This document shows positions 25,488-33,974 of a DNA stretch of 64,000 nt, piece after piece. This DNA is from CAXRDE01 sp964229355 (lineage in GTDB: Bacteria > Cyanobacteriota > Sericytochromatia > UBA7694). The position numbers were made by a program, and so were the translations under genes. The DNA is taken from positions 186,001 through 250,000 of the forward strand of contig CAXRDE010000019.1 in assembly GCA_964229355.1 (NCBI GenBank), written 5' to 3'. Every line of letters starts with the position of its first letter. Positions within the stretch are counted from its first letter, which is position 1. The notes beneath the pieces were generated by a model. It was not told the origin of the DNA, ran no database searches, and worked only from the letters and a program-made list of their open reading frames with translations.

Positions 25488-26788
25488 GGGGTGCGTTCTC
25501 CTGCCAAAAGGTATTCCAAATCATTCAAAGCGAGATAGCTTTGTTCACGCAGCGTCAGGACCTGCTGTTGGTAGCCCAACCAACGGGTAATGCTTTCAAT
25601 CACCTGCGCCACATCGCGCTGCCCCCCCTGATAAGCGGCCAAAGCCGCTTCAAAACTGCTCCGGGCCTCAGGTAAAAGTTGGCGCTGTAAAAGGGTCTGT
25701 TGCTGCTGGGCAAATTGCCAACGGGTCTGGGCCTCTTTCCATTGGCGATGCAGGCGTTGTTTAAGGTTTTCAGCTTCGGCTTGCTGGGCTTGCCAGCGCT
25801 GGCGGGCAGCGGCAATGAGCGGTTCGTTTTTTTGGGTGTTGTACACCGGCAGACTCATGCCGGCACGGGCTTCCCAGATCATTTCTTGGGTGCCTCGAAA
25901 GGTTACTCCGCCCGCCAAAAAATAATCGGACTCGCGCTCAGCTTCAGCCTGTTTAACCCCTAACTCAGCTTTTTGCGTTTGCAGACGCTGCTGCTGCCAC
26001 ACCGGATGCCTTGCCCATACCTGCTCAGGCATTTCTGACGCAGGCACAAAAGCGGGCAAGGGTGGATAATCTCCCGTACGCGGCACGGTAAAATCCCTGG
26101 GCCACCCCAGAGACTGACGCAAAGCCTGCCATTGCAGCGTTTCTTCCTGGGCGGACTGCAATTGCTGACGCTCTAATTCTGAGCGACGTAACTTCACCTG
26201 CCACACATCTTGTTGGGGCACCTTGCCCACCATATAACGGGTTTCCACCACCTGTTGCAGCACCGCATACCAGTGAGCCATGGCCTTTAGCACCTGCTGA
26301 TTTTGTCTGGCCGTCAGGGCCTTAAAATAGCCCTGCTGAAGGGTCTGACGCATCTGGGCCCGGGTGGTCTGCACCCGCAAATCCTGCAACGCCACGTCGA
26401 GATCGGCCATCTGCTGCTTGATCTGTAATTTTTGGGGGTGGGGGTAATTCTGCTGGAGAGCCACTGAGCTGCCTGACATCGCTCCTTCCATGCCCTCCTG
26501 CCCCAGGGTAATACGCCCCACTCCCACATTGCGCAGGCCACCACTCAGCTGGGGATCGGGCAAAGCCTGCGCGGCCCGAGCCTGCTGCTCAGTGGCTTGC
26601 ACCAGGGCCTCTTGCTGTTGCAGCATGGGATCTGCCCGCAGGGCTTGTTGCCAATAGCCTGTTAACACAGGATCTTGAAAAAAAGGCAGAGCCGCTTCCT
26701 GAGCAGGGGCACTTTTTGCAAACAGCCCGCCCCAGGTCAAAATCGCCAGCCCCAACGCCCTGACCATCACTTTCCGAGAGGCCTTCAT
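25484..26788 (-). CDS. cusC: CusC/TolC-family outer-membrane efflux protein
   Basis: This 434-residue TolC-family channel has a Sec signal (hydrophobic stretch ending SAPAQ) and two OEP domains. The ATG at 26788, preceded by GGAAG at 7 bases, overlaps the stop of the upstream lipoprotein gene in an ATGA, which fixes the start over a TTG five codons upstream. The N-terminal region has several Met residues (GQEGMEGAMSGSS), not unusual in Cu/Ag systems. It would dock onto CusBA. Confidence 0.88.
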   Translation of the reverse strand: MKASRKVMVRALGLAILTWGGLFAKSAPAQEAALPFFQDPVLTGYWQQALRADPMLQQQEALVQATEQQARAAQALPDPQLSGGLRNVGVGRITLGQEGMEGAMSGSSVALQQNYPHPQKLQIKQQMADLDVALQDLRVQTTRAQMRQTLQQGYFKALTARQNQQVLKAMAHWYAVLQQVVETRYMVGKVPQQDVWQVKLRRSELERQQLQSAQEETLQWQALRQSLGWPRDFTVPRTGDYPPLPAFVPASEMPEQVWARHPVWQQQRLQTQKAELGVKQAEAERESDYFLAGGVTFRGTQEMIWEARAGMSLPVYNTQKNEPLIAAARQRWQAQQAEAENLKQRLHRQWKEAQTRWQFAQQQQTLLQRQLLPEARSSFEAALAAYQGGQRDVAQVIESITRWLGYQQQVLTLREQSYLALNDLEYLLAGERTP

Positions 26789-27312
26789 GGTGTGGCTTCC
26801 CAATAGATGCCGGTTTGATGAGGCGTCCCCTCTACCGCAAACATCGCCATCACCTGGTAACGTCCCGGTGCTGAGAGGTCAAAGCCGTGGCCGTAGTGAA
26901 ACATGCCCTTCCCCGACATGGTTTCTGCGTCTGTGCCCGCTGCATCACCCACCGGCTTGCCCGCTGGGTCAATCACCTTCAACTTTAAAGGCGCATTGGC
27001 CACAGGTTTTTTCTGATCGTCAAGCACGGTCACCATCACATAATGAGAGGGGCCATCGGCAGCCATCTGCGCTTTGTGGTCATCCCCCATCTCCATATTC
27101 ATAGAAGCCATCAGCTCATGGTGTGCTGCCATGGTGGTAATGTCAAAGCTCACCTGAAAACCGTCTACAGTCACCACCTGGGTTTGGGAGGCTGTGGATG
27201 CAGAATCTGCCGCAGCGTGTTCTGTGCTGTGGTTATCAGCCGTGTGATTCTCGGTAGTGGGTTGGCAGGCCATCAGCATCAAAGCCAGGCTGCCCCAAAG
27301 AAAATAACGCAT
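26785..27312 (-). CDS. YtkA-like Met/His-rich lipoprotein
   Basis: This 175-residue lipoprotein (lipobox LMAC, Cys16) has a His/Asn/Thr-rich linker (ENHTADNHSTEH) and then a YtkA-type beta-sandwich domain. The centre is dense in potential metal ligands: MAAHHELMASMNMEMGDDHK (73-92) and GMFHYGHGF. It is coupled to cusC by ATGA and preceded by AAGGA. No CusF-like gene is in this operon, so this protein may serve as the periplasmic Cu(I)/Ag(I) carrier. That is an inference from position and composition. Confidence 0.75.
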   Translation of the reverse strand: MRYFLWGSLALMLMACQPTTENHTADNHSTEHAAADSASTASQTQVVTVDGFQVSFDITTMAAHHELMASMNMEMGDDHKAQMAADGPSHYVMVTVLDDQKKPVANAPLKLKVIDPAGKPVGDAAGTDAETMSGKGMFHYGHGFDLSAPGRYQVMAMFAVEGTPHQTGIYWEATP

Positions 27313-27363
27313 AAAAATATCCTTTTGATTTAAAAAATGTGGAGGGCTGCTGACGCGCAGGCT

Positions 27364-27813
27364 TTAAATCAAAAGAACAGTGGATGAATAAAAAACGGGG
27401 GGACGGGCCAGGGCTTGCCACACCACCGATGAGTCAGGGGGGGGTCGGGGGGTGGATAAGGTCTGAGCCCCCGGCAAGCCGGTACTGTGGAACAGGGTAT
27501 CCAGGCACACCGATTGGCTTTGCGTGCTGATTGCCTGTAGATTCTTTTCAAACACCTGACCACCCCAGGCTGGATTTTGTTTGTGGGGATGTAGGCACTG
27601 GCAATCGTGATGCGCATCAGCATGGGAGAGGTTATGGGAAGGGGCCGTCTGCGCGTGGCAACTGGCAACCTCAGCAGAGGGCATATGCACCCTTGCTGTT
27701 TGAAAAGGCGTACAGCAGGCAGCAGACCAGATGATCATCAGCGCAAGCAACAAGCCCCCTGGGGCCTGTAAGCGCTTAAAAACTCGGCGAGTTCGCTCTA
27801 TGTTGTACCTCAT
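27364..27813 (-). CDS. His/Cys-rich small exported protein heading the cus operon
   Basis: This 149-residue protein has a basic start and a hydrophobic segment (about 20-33) ending in SAACC, which could be a signal or lipoprotein signal. A metal-ligand-rich block follows (SCHAQ, then SHNLSHADAHHDCQCLHPH), reminiscent of CopL/DUF2946 proteins found at the head of copper operons. I cannot assign the family firmly. It ends RPPVFYSSTVLLI. No ribosome site precedes the ATG, which sits one base after the predicted transcription start, so a leaderless message is likely. Together with the similarly placed gene at 8003-8371 it suggests a recurring metal-operon leader protein. Confidence 0.68.
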   Translation of the reverse strand: MRYNIERTRRVFKRLQAPGGLLLALMIIWSAACCTPFQTARVHMPSAEVASCHAQTAPSHNLSHADAHHDCQCLHPHKQNPAWGGQVFEKNLQAISTQSQSVCLDTLFHSTGLPGAQTLSTPRPPPDSSVVWQALARPPVFYSSTVLLI

Positions 27814-27820
27814 AGGTCAT

Positions 27821-27851
27821 AGTGTAAAAGGTTCCCATAAGGGAAGGTCAA
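27821..27851 (-). promoter_or_regulatory. CueR-type promoter of the cus operon
   Basis: On the minus strand TTGACC (27846-27851) and TACACT (27821-27826) are separated by 19 bases. The left half-site ACCTTCC is identical to the one at copA, and a perfect TTCCC, four bases, GGGAA palindrome fills the spacer. Both the -35 and the half-site match the copA promoter, so CueR (7542-7940) is the likely activator. The start point would be near 27814, next to the ATG at 27813. Confidence 0.8.
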
Positions 27852-27868
27852 GGGTAGCGAGAGCTCTT

Positions 27869-30800
27869 TTAGTTACCACCGTAGCTATGAAAGAGTAAAG
27901 AACCATTCCTCAAACTCACATAACCCGTTTCTGTTGCGTTTTCCTTTGCCCCCCAGGCGCCAGCCTGACCATCTACATGGTGGTAAACACGGTTTATACC
28001 CCTGTAAATATCTAGACCATAGCTGTAGGAGCCTACATCGTTGAGCATACCAAAGCTCAGATAGTAATTCCCAAAACACCCGGTAATGGGTGAATAGGGG
28101 GAACCTAACTCACAATACAGTGGGCTTGGCCAGGGCAACTGCTTTACCCATTCCCCTTGCTTTCCTGGGGTTGCCAGACGATCTGTGGTCCACTGAATAT
28201 CGTTTGTGATATTGTCCGAGGACAGATTCAAAGATTCACCGTTGTCCATATTGAACACCTTCACCCACATTTGTCCTGAACCCGAAGGGTAATCTGCTGC
28301 GTGAATCAAAATCCGCTCGCGAAACACAACACCCTGGCGTTGATCTTCTGAGCCATCGGGATTCAACACGTTTTGCACACCCGCTTTGCCCTGGACATGA
28401 TAAAAACGCGGTTCATACGTTTCAAGACTATAGCCCAGTGTATAGCCGCCACCTCTGTTTTCATATTCAAAAATAACCTCATTGGGTTGATCCGTACGCA
28501 ACAGCGGTTGAGACGCATAAGGCCCAATATTTAAATAGGCATCATCTCCCGCATGGGCAATCAAAGCGACTTGACCGTTGATATAAACCCGCGCTTCGTC
28601 ATTGCCTTCCACATTAAAAATGCGCAAGTGCTCATAATTAGCAGGACCTATTGACGGTGGAGCTGTCGGCAAGGGCGTCGGCTGCACCGCAGGCGTGATC
28701 TTCTCAAGGGCATCTTTGAGGGTCAAGGTTTGGCCGTCTACTTCTACCGTCAGCTCATGCACACCTGCGGGCAAATCCTCGGGAATGCCAAGCACCGCCA
28801 GGTCTTTGAGCACAGATACCACGGGCAGCTCTACAGGCCCGACTTTGACCGTCACTTGACGAATGGGCTTTGTAAAATAGAGACCGGCAAAGTCATTGGT
28901 TTCGACCTGGGTGCGGCCATTTTCTTTGAGCCAGCGATTGCCCACCTGATCGTAGACGTAATGGCCTGCGGGGATTTCTTCTGCGGGGGGATTCACAGAC
29001 TTAATACCAAATCCACCCCCGCCAGATCCTGTGGGAGCTTCAGCAGTCACCCTAAAATCTCCACTGGCGGGACCTATTTTATTACTGTTTCCGTTATGTC
29101 CTTTGACACTTACCTGATAAGATTTACCTGTTTGCAAAAAGGTATCTGTTTGGTCTGAAGCGTTGTCCAATACAAAGGTTGCTATAGTCCCTGAGTTATT
29201 CAAGTTTTCCTGACTCTGTACATAGTCCATCGAAAACGTGTGTTGGGTAGAGCTACCCACTTCATGAAAAACAAGTTCCAAAGATTTCCCTGCCACAAGA
29301 TCTGCCATGAGATGCTCTCCTGTGATCTTCACTTCAAAGGGCTGTTTTGCTGAAAAAGACGTGGTATTCACGCTGTTTTGAATAACTTCCACCTGATGAA
29401 TCACAGGCCGAGTAAGTGTCCAGTCAAACTGTAAAACTTCAATTTGTTGCGGTAAAAGAAAATCATTGCCCAAACGGATTTTACCGCTCTCACCCGTCCA
29501 GCCTTGTACATTTATCTTTGAACCCTGACGAAGTTTTGCCCATTGCACATCGCTAACACTTTGAATCAATGTTTTTCGCTTTTGATCAGCGGGAGCATGA
29601 GGATTTAAGGATTCATTCAACTTAAGCGCCCAGCCAGCCCCATCTCGCTCAATAAGACCAGGGTAGTTTTTAGAGGCATAAGTGTCCTTGAACGAAGCAG
29701 GTATAGTTGTTTGCCCCGATAAACTAAGATCGATGGCTCGTGTGAGGGCACCAGGTACATCGATTAGCTTCATACCATCACGATAGTTTAAAGACTGCCA
29801 TTGTGAGGTGGGAACATTCATCAGAGTATCACTGGGAATCATCGGAATAGAACGGTTATTATACAAAAGAGTTCTTACTTGCTCAACGGTTAATTGAGGA
29901 TTGCGAGACTTCATGAGTGCCACAACTCCCGTTACAAAAGGGCAGGCATAAGAGGTGCCTTGTACACTCGCCATATCATAAGCGCCGGAACCATTCTTAG
30001 TTGCTTCAGCCACCATTACATTAGAAGGAGCCCACACCAATGGATTAAGTGTATTAAACAGACTGTGAGATGCTATCCATAGGTTTTCTTGTCCTGAAAT
30101 GGGGAGACCACCCGTTAAACCTCTAGTCCTTAAAGGCGGCGGAGACACTTTGGTCGTGGCTCCAAAGTCTTTATGATAAGGTTCAGCTCCCCCCACACAG
30201 ATCACTTCGTTCATACCGCAGGGAATAACATTGATTACATAAGGGTTTCCTGGACGCCCAACAACACTTACTTGCCCCTTACCTAAAGAAGGGTAAGCAT
30301 TGGTGTTACCTGTAGGTACAATAACAGGCACGTTTTGTTGAATAGCTAATCGTACAGCAGCCTGAAAAGCCGTATAACCCGTCAAAAAAGAGCCCTCGGC
30401 AGGAAAAGATTTATTAACACCTATAACATGCACATCAGCGCTCAAAGCAACAGCAATAGATGTAGCCGCTCCTTCTGTGGTTCCTGTGGAATAAGGAATC
30501 ACCGTCGCATTAGGTGCTACTCCCACAGCCCCCAAACCATTGTCTCTTTCCGCAAAACCAGTTTGCACAGTGGATATGCCATGAGTTTTTAACTTCGTTT
30601 TATTTTTATCTTCATAAACCGGAGGTAAATGAATATTATTACCTGGGATGAAAGATGGCTTTGGCCCAGGCTTAGGATCCATTACTTCTTTCACATGATC
30701 GTACCACTGACTGGTTTGGTTACTATTTTGTTGAATTAAAAAACGTCGTGGCTCGATTTCATCATGTGTGTTATACCATCCAATATCTATGTATGCAGCT

Positions 30801-31942
30801 CGAGCACCTGTACCTAGAGAATATAGCCAGGCTTCGCGTACTCGGGTATCCAATAACCACCAACTATCACCAAAAACACCACCATTGTGCTTCCAATCAT
30901 CGGCCAGTAGTGTGGAGACAGGAAATTCAGTACTTGAAAAAACGGGAGAATTGACTTCTGCCCCATTCAGCTCAGCACCCGCTATGAGGTTTGCATGAGC
31001 ATAATGTAATTTTAAAGCCAGCGCCAGAGTTTGCATTGCTCGCAATGAAGAAAAACTAACCCCTTTAAACCCTGTGGGGTGCTCCTGCTGATAAGACAGC
31101 AAGAGTTGCGGTAGCTCAGCCAAGGGAGCTTTTTCAAAATCAAAATAGACCGAACAAAAGCGCTGACTTCCCACATCAAGGCAACGGCGTGTTTCTAGAC
31201 CATATTGTACCTTTAACTCTTCGGGCACATCTTGAGCACCAGCCAACAAGGTTAAAAGTAAAACATCACTTTCAAAGGGAATCGTTAAGCCAAAATCGTC
31301 TTCCAACCGGAAACCTGACACAGGCATCACATCATCTACTCGTAAATCCCCTGTTTCTTCACCATGAGGTACAAAATGAGTGGTAACAGGAAGCGTGGTC
31401 TTCGGTTGCCCCGAAAACACATGTCCAGCCAACTCCTGCTGTGCTACCTTTACTGTCAAATCCATGTCTTGAGATGAATTGACTTTAATTTTTAGTTCAT
31501 TTGTATCTTTTAAAGTCAAGCGAGACAGTAGCAGTGGAACCTCAGTCATATGTTTACCCGTGTAAACCTCTTGAGCATTAATGAATACTTCTAACTCTAC
31601 TTCAGAAGCATCTGACACAAATGATAGCGTTAAACTATGGCGGTACTGAGGAGCAGCACTCACTGAAAAACGGGCTTCTTGGAAGCCTGCGTCAAAAGGC
31701 GTGGTTTGTTCGAAAACACTTTCACCCGTTACACTTGCCTGAATCTTAAACATTTCGTTCGAAAAAGATACCGCAGGTAAGACCTTTTGAGTATCTAATA
31801 ATTGGGGGTCCCATTTTAAGGTCACTGGTCCCTGATAACGGGAGAAATGACTTTTCAATGGTTTTTGTGTGTTTGTTGGACTATTCTGGCACCCTCCACA
31901 GAACAATGCTAAACACAGAGTAAAAATACAGAAATACTTCAT
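27869..31942 (-). CDS. Subtilisin-like (S8) serine protease, large lipoprotein
   Basis: This 1357-residue lipoprotein (lipobox CGGC, Cys18) has a subtilase domain at about 375-700. The catalytic set is complete: Asp386 (AYIDIG), His454 (THGIS), oxyanion Asn546 (VPTGN) and Ser664 (QGTSYACPF). About 350 residues precede the protease and show no family I recognise. After it come an IPT-like beta domain opening PVIHQVEV, a Gly-rich linker (GSGGGGFG), and beta-rich domains with GHYVYDQVGNRW and a C-terminal region of paired strands. It is the last gene of a five-lipoprotein operon, coupled by ATGA to the propeller gene before it. It probably acts on the cell surface or in the periplasm; the substrate is unknown. 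The gene is AT-richer than its neighbours. Confidence 0.88.
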   Translation of the reverse strand: MKYFCIFTLCLALFCGGCQNSPTNTQKPLKSHFSRYQGPVTLKWDPQLLDTQKVLPAVSFSNEMFKIQASVTGESVFEQTTPFDAGFQEARFSVSAAPQYRHSLTLSFVSDASEVELEVFINAQEVYTGKHMTEVPLLLSRLTLKDTNELKIKVNSSQDMDLTVKVAQQELAGHVFSGQPKTTLPVTTHFVPHGEETGDLRVDDVMPVSGFRLEDDFGLTIPFESDVLLLTLLAGAQDVPEELKVQYGLETRRCLDVGSQRFCSVYFDFEKAPLAELPQLLLSYQQEHPTGFKGVSFSSLRAMQTLALALKLHYAHANLIAGAELNGAEVNSPVFSSTEFPVSTLLADDWKHNGGVFGDSWWLLDTRVREAWLYSLGTGARAAYIDIGWYNTHDEIEPRRFLIQQNSNQTSQWYDHVKEVMDPKPGPKPSFIPGNNIHLPPVYEDKNKTKLKTHGISTVQTGFAERDNGLGAVGVAPNATVIPYSTGTTEGAATSIAVALSADVHVIGVNKSFPAEGSFLTGYTAFQAAVRLAIQQNVPVIVPTGNTNAYPSLGKGQVSVVGRPGNPYVINVIPCGMNEVICVGGAEPYHKDFGATTKVSPPPLRTRGLTGGLPISGQENLWIASHSLFNTLNPLVWAPSNVMVAEATKNGSGAYDMASVQGTSYACPFVTGVVALMKSRNPQLTVEQVRTLLYNNRSIPMIPSDTLMNVPTSQWQSLNYRDGMKLIDVPGALTRAIDLSLSGQTTIPASFKDTYASKNYPGLIERDGAGWALKLNESLNPHAPADQKRKTLIQSVSDVQWAKLRQGSKINVQGWTGESGKIRLGNDFLLPQQIEVLQFDWTLTRPVIHQVEVIQNSVNTTSFSAKQPFEVKITGEHLMADLVAGKSLELVFHEVGSSTQHTFSMDYVQSQENLNNSGTIATFVLDNASDQTDTFLQTGKSYQVSVKGHNGNSNKIGPASGDFRVTAEAPTGSGGGGFGIKSVNPPAEEIPAGHYVYDQVGNRWLKENGRTQVETNDFAGLYFTKPIRQVTVKVGPVELPVVSVLKDLAVLGIPEDLPAGVHELTVEVDGQTLTLKDALEKITPAVQPTPLPTAPPSIGPANYEHLRIFNVEGNDEARVYINGQVALIAHAGDDAYLNIGPYASQPLLRTDQPNEVIFEYENRGGGYTLGYSLETYEPRFYHVQGKAGVQNVLNPDGSEDQRQGVVFRERILIHAADYPSGSGQMWVKVFNMDNGESLNLSSDNITNDIQWTTDRLATPGKQGEWVKQLPWPSPLYCELGSPYSPITGCFGNYYLSFGMLNDVGSYSYGLDIYRGINRVYHHVDGQAGAWGAKENATETGYVSLRNGSLLFHSYGGN

Positions 31943-33135
31943 GGCTTTTCTCCGAGAGTGAGTACTTTAACAGGACTAGGCTCAATGCGATAAATCGCAC
32001 GTCCTCGGACCATATACATTTCGTCATCAGGGGAAATAAAAATTTGCCAAAAGCCCTCCACCCCCGGCACAGTCGAAACCTGTTTTTCTTCAAGATCCAC
32101 CAGGCGTAAAGTGGTCAAATGGTCATAATCAGATACAAACAAATAATTTGGGTTACTTCCCATTAGAACATTCTCAGGAGAACGAAAACTGAAGTTTTCA
32201 AAATCACCATCCTTCTGTCCACCAGACCAACGATAACCTGTAAATCCATCAACCAAAGTTGCCTGATTATCTCCCAATACCATTTTTTTCTCACCGGTCA
32301 CGGTATAGTAATTAAGAGCATAAAGAGGATATTTAGAAGCGACCCAAACCCCTCCGCTCTGATCAAATACGATTGCCTCTACTTCTCCGTATTCCGCATT
32401 TTTAAACTCTTGAGAATTAACATCTCCTTTAAACTGTGCAGAAGTAAAAGTATCAGGGGCACTCAAAATAGTTTTTTTCTCTAAATCAATAAAACGACTC
32501 GTAGACGAAGCTTCATATAAAAATAAATAACGATCTTTATAAGCTTTTAGAATATAAGGGAAAATCACAGTTGCTATTTCCAAACGCCCTGATTCTCTAT
32601 CCGGCTCAACACCATAATCAGTCTTTGGATTTTCTCCCGGAGAAATATTGCCTGAGCTATCCCCCAGCAATGTTGTCACTTGCCCTTTGTAAATTTTGCG
32701 CACTTTGTGATTACCTGAGTCGGCCACATACAACGCCCCATCTGAAGTCATAGCCAGCGATACAGGAGCTGAAAAACGAGCATCTTTTAAACTCCCGTTA
32801 CGGTAAGTCTCTGGTGCAGACAAGTTTTCAGTTACTTCATACTTTTCTCCCGCAAAAGTACTCACCTGATCATTTTCTAAATCGACATAACGAATGACAT
32901 TATTACCACCATCCGCCACATAAAAATTACCCTTTTCGTCAAACGCTATGTCAGAAATATAAGCAAAACGGGCATTTTTTAAAGACCCATCTACATAGCC
33001 AGCTCCCTGATACTCAATCCCTGTAATCGGCACCTGGCGAAATGTAACAGGATTATCTCCATCCTCAGCAATGGGGGGTTGACAAGCTCCCAAAACAAAC
33101 AGACAAAGCAGCAAATAAAAGCCTCTATTTATCAC
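31939..33135 (-). CDS. NHL-repeat beta-propeller lipoprotein (copy 2)
   Basis: This 398-residue lipoprotein (lipobox LGAC, Cys18) is built of NHL-type repeats: GNFYVADGGNNVIRYVD, then GALYVADSGNHKVRKI, and less regular blades after that. Such propellers mediate protein or ligand binding. The start is a GTG at 33135, preceded by GGAGG at 7 bases and overlapping the upstream stop in a GTGA; the frame itself extends further upstream. It is partnered with the IPT-like gene before it, just as 33913-35031 is partnered with 35021-36049. Its exact role is unknown. Confidence 0.85.
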   Translation of the reverse strand: MINRGFYLLLCLFVLGACQPPIAEDGDNPVTFRQVPITGIEYQGAGYVDGSLKNARFAYISDIAFDEKGNFYVADGGNNVIRYVDLENDQVSTFAGEKYEVTENLSAPETYRNGSLKDARFSAPVSLAMTSDGALYVADSGNHKVRKIYKGQVTTLLGDSSGNISPGENPKTDYGVEPDRESGRLEIATVIFPYILKAYKDRYLFLYEASSTSRFIDLEKKTILSAPDTFTSAQFKGDVNSQEFKNAEYGEVEAIVFDQSGGVWVASKYPLYALNYYTVTGEKKMVLGDNQATLVDGFTGYRWSGGQKDGDFENFSFRSPENVLMGSNPNYLFVSDYDHLTTLRLVDLEEKQVSTVPGVEGFWQIFISPDDEMYMVRGRAIYRIEPSPVKVLTLGEKP

Positions 33136-33974
33136 AGTGTTCCCTCCCATTCGTTGAGTCCTCGGGGGGTGTGACATCTTAAATGATGAGAGCCTGCAAC
33201 TGGATTCGTTTTGAGTTTCAACCATAATTGGGAGGTTCCATTCCATAAAATCTGCGTCTGAAGACTGGTTTGTTTTTCACCATCAAGCCAACATTGATTC
33301 GCCTCAGGGGACAAATAAAAGTTTGAACCCTGCACCTCTAAAACAGGTGAGCCGTCTATTTCTTGAAACGCCACCTGATGAATCACAGGAAAATGGTCAG
33401 GAGCAAAGGGCACATCAAATCTTAAAAAGGCGCTTTGAGACACCGACCCCGTGGTCAGGGTCAGCTTGAGTAACCCCTGTTGCTGTAAGTCAGGAATTGC
33501 TCCAGCTTGTATCGCCAAAGTCATGGATGATGCGCTAACACTTTTGGGTTCCAAAATAAGCACATCATGAAGTAGTGCGCGCACCGTAGGCAATTCGCCA
33601 ACAAAGTTCTGTGTCAAAATTCCAGGTTCATAAGTAAAACGCATGCCTGCTTCTGTAAAAGCACCGGGAAATTTACCCAAAACGGTTATTTCGACAGGTG
33701 TGCTATTGTCATAATCAGGAGAAAGAGCACCCGGCGCATTCGCCCCCATCACACTTTCACCCGTGGCCGTCAGTACCACATCTGAAATATAGAAATTTGA
33801 TGTCATCGAACCTCCTCCTGAACCACCCCGCGAGCCAGCGATTGCCCGCCTGGGTGTATTTTGACAAGAAATTAGTAATAATGTGGTGGTCAATACGAAA
33901 AGCAAATAGACTTCATGAAGGTGTCTCTTCCTCTTTCTTTGCTCGTAAATCGATACGATAGATAGATGTTTCAT
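33132..33974 (-). CDS. Gly-linker/IPT-like lipoprotein (copy 2)
   Basis: This lipoprotein (LISC lipobox; Cys37 from this start) has a short linker GSRGGSGGGS and then two beta-sandwich-like parts. The second opens PVIHQVAF and has VLEVQGSNF, as in IPT/TIG domains. It is a paralogue of 35021-36049: same linker, same SVMG and PDY landmarks, same order. The start is uncertain. The ATG at 33974 gives a long basic n-region and a 62-base overlap with the upstream gene, while a TTG at 33905 would avoid overlap but lacks a basic n-region. It is coupled to the next gene by GTGA. Function unknown. Confidence 0.75.
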   Translation of the reverse strand: MKHLSIVSIYEQRKRKRHLHEVYLLFVLTTTLLLISCQNTPRRAIAGSRGGSGGGSMTSNFYISDVVLTATGESVMGANAPGALSPDYDNSTPVEITVLGKFPGAFTEAGMRFTYEPGILTQNFVGELPTVRALLHDVLILEPKSVSASSMTLAIQAGAIPDLQQQGLLKLTLTTGSVSQSAFLRFDVPFAPDHFPVIHQVAFQEIDGSPVLEVQGSNFYLSPEANQCWLDGEKQTSLQTQILWNGTSQLWLKLKTNPVAGSHHLRCHTPRGLNEWEGTL

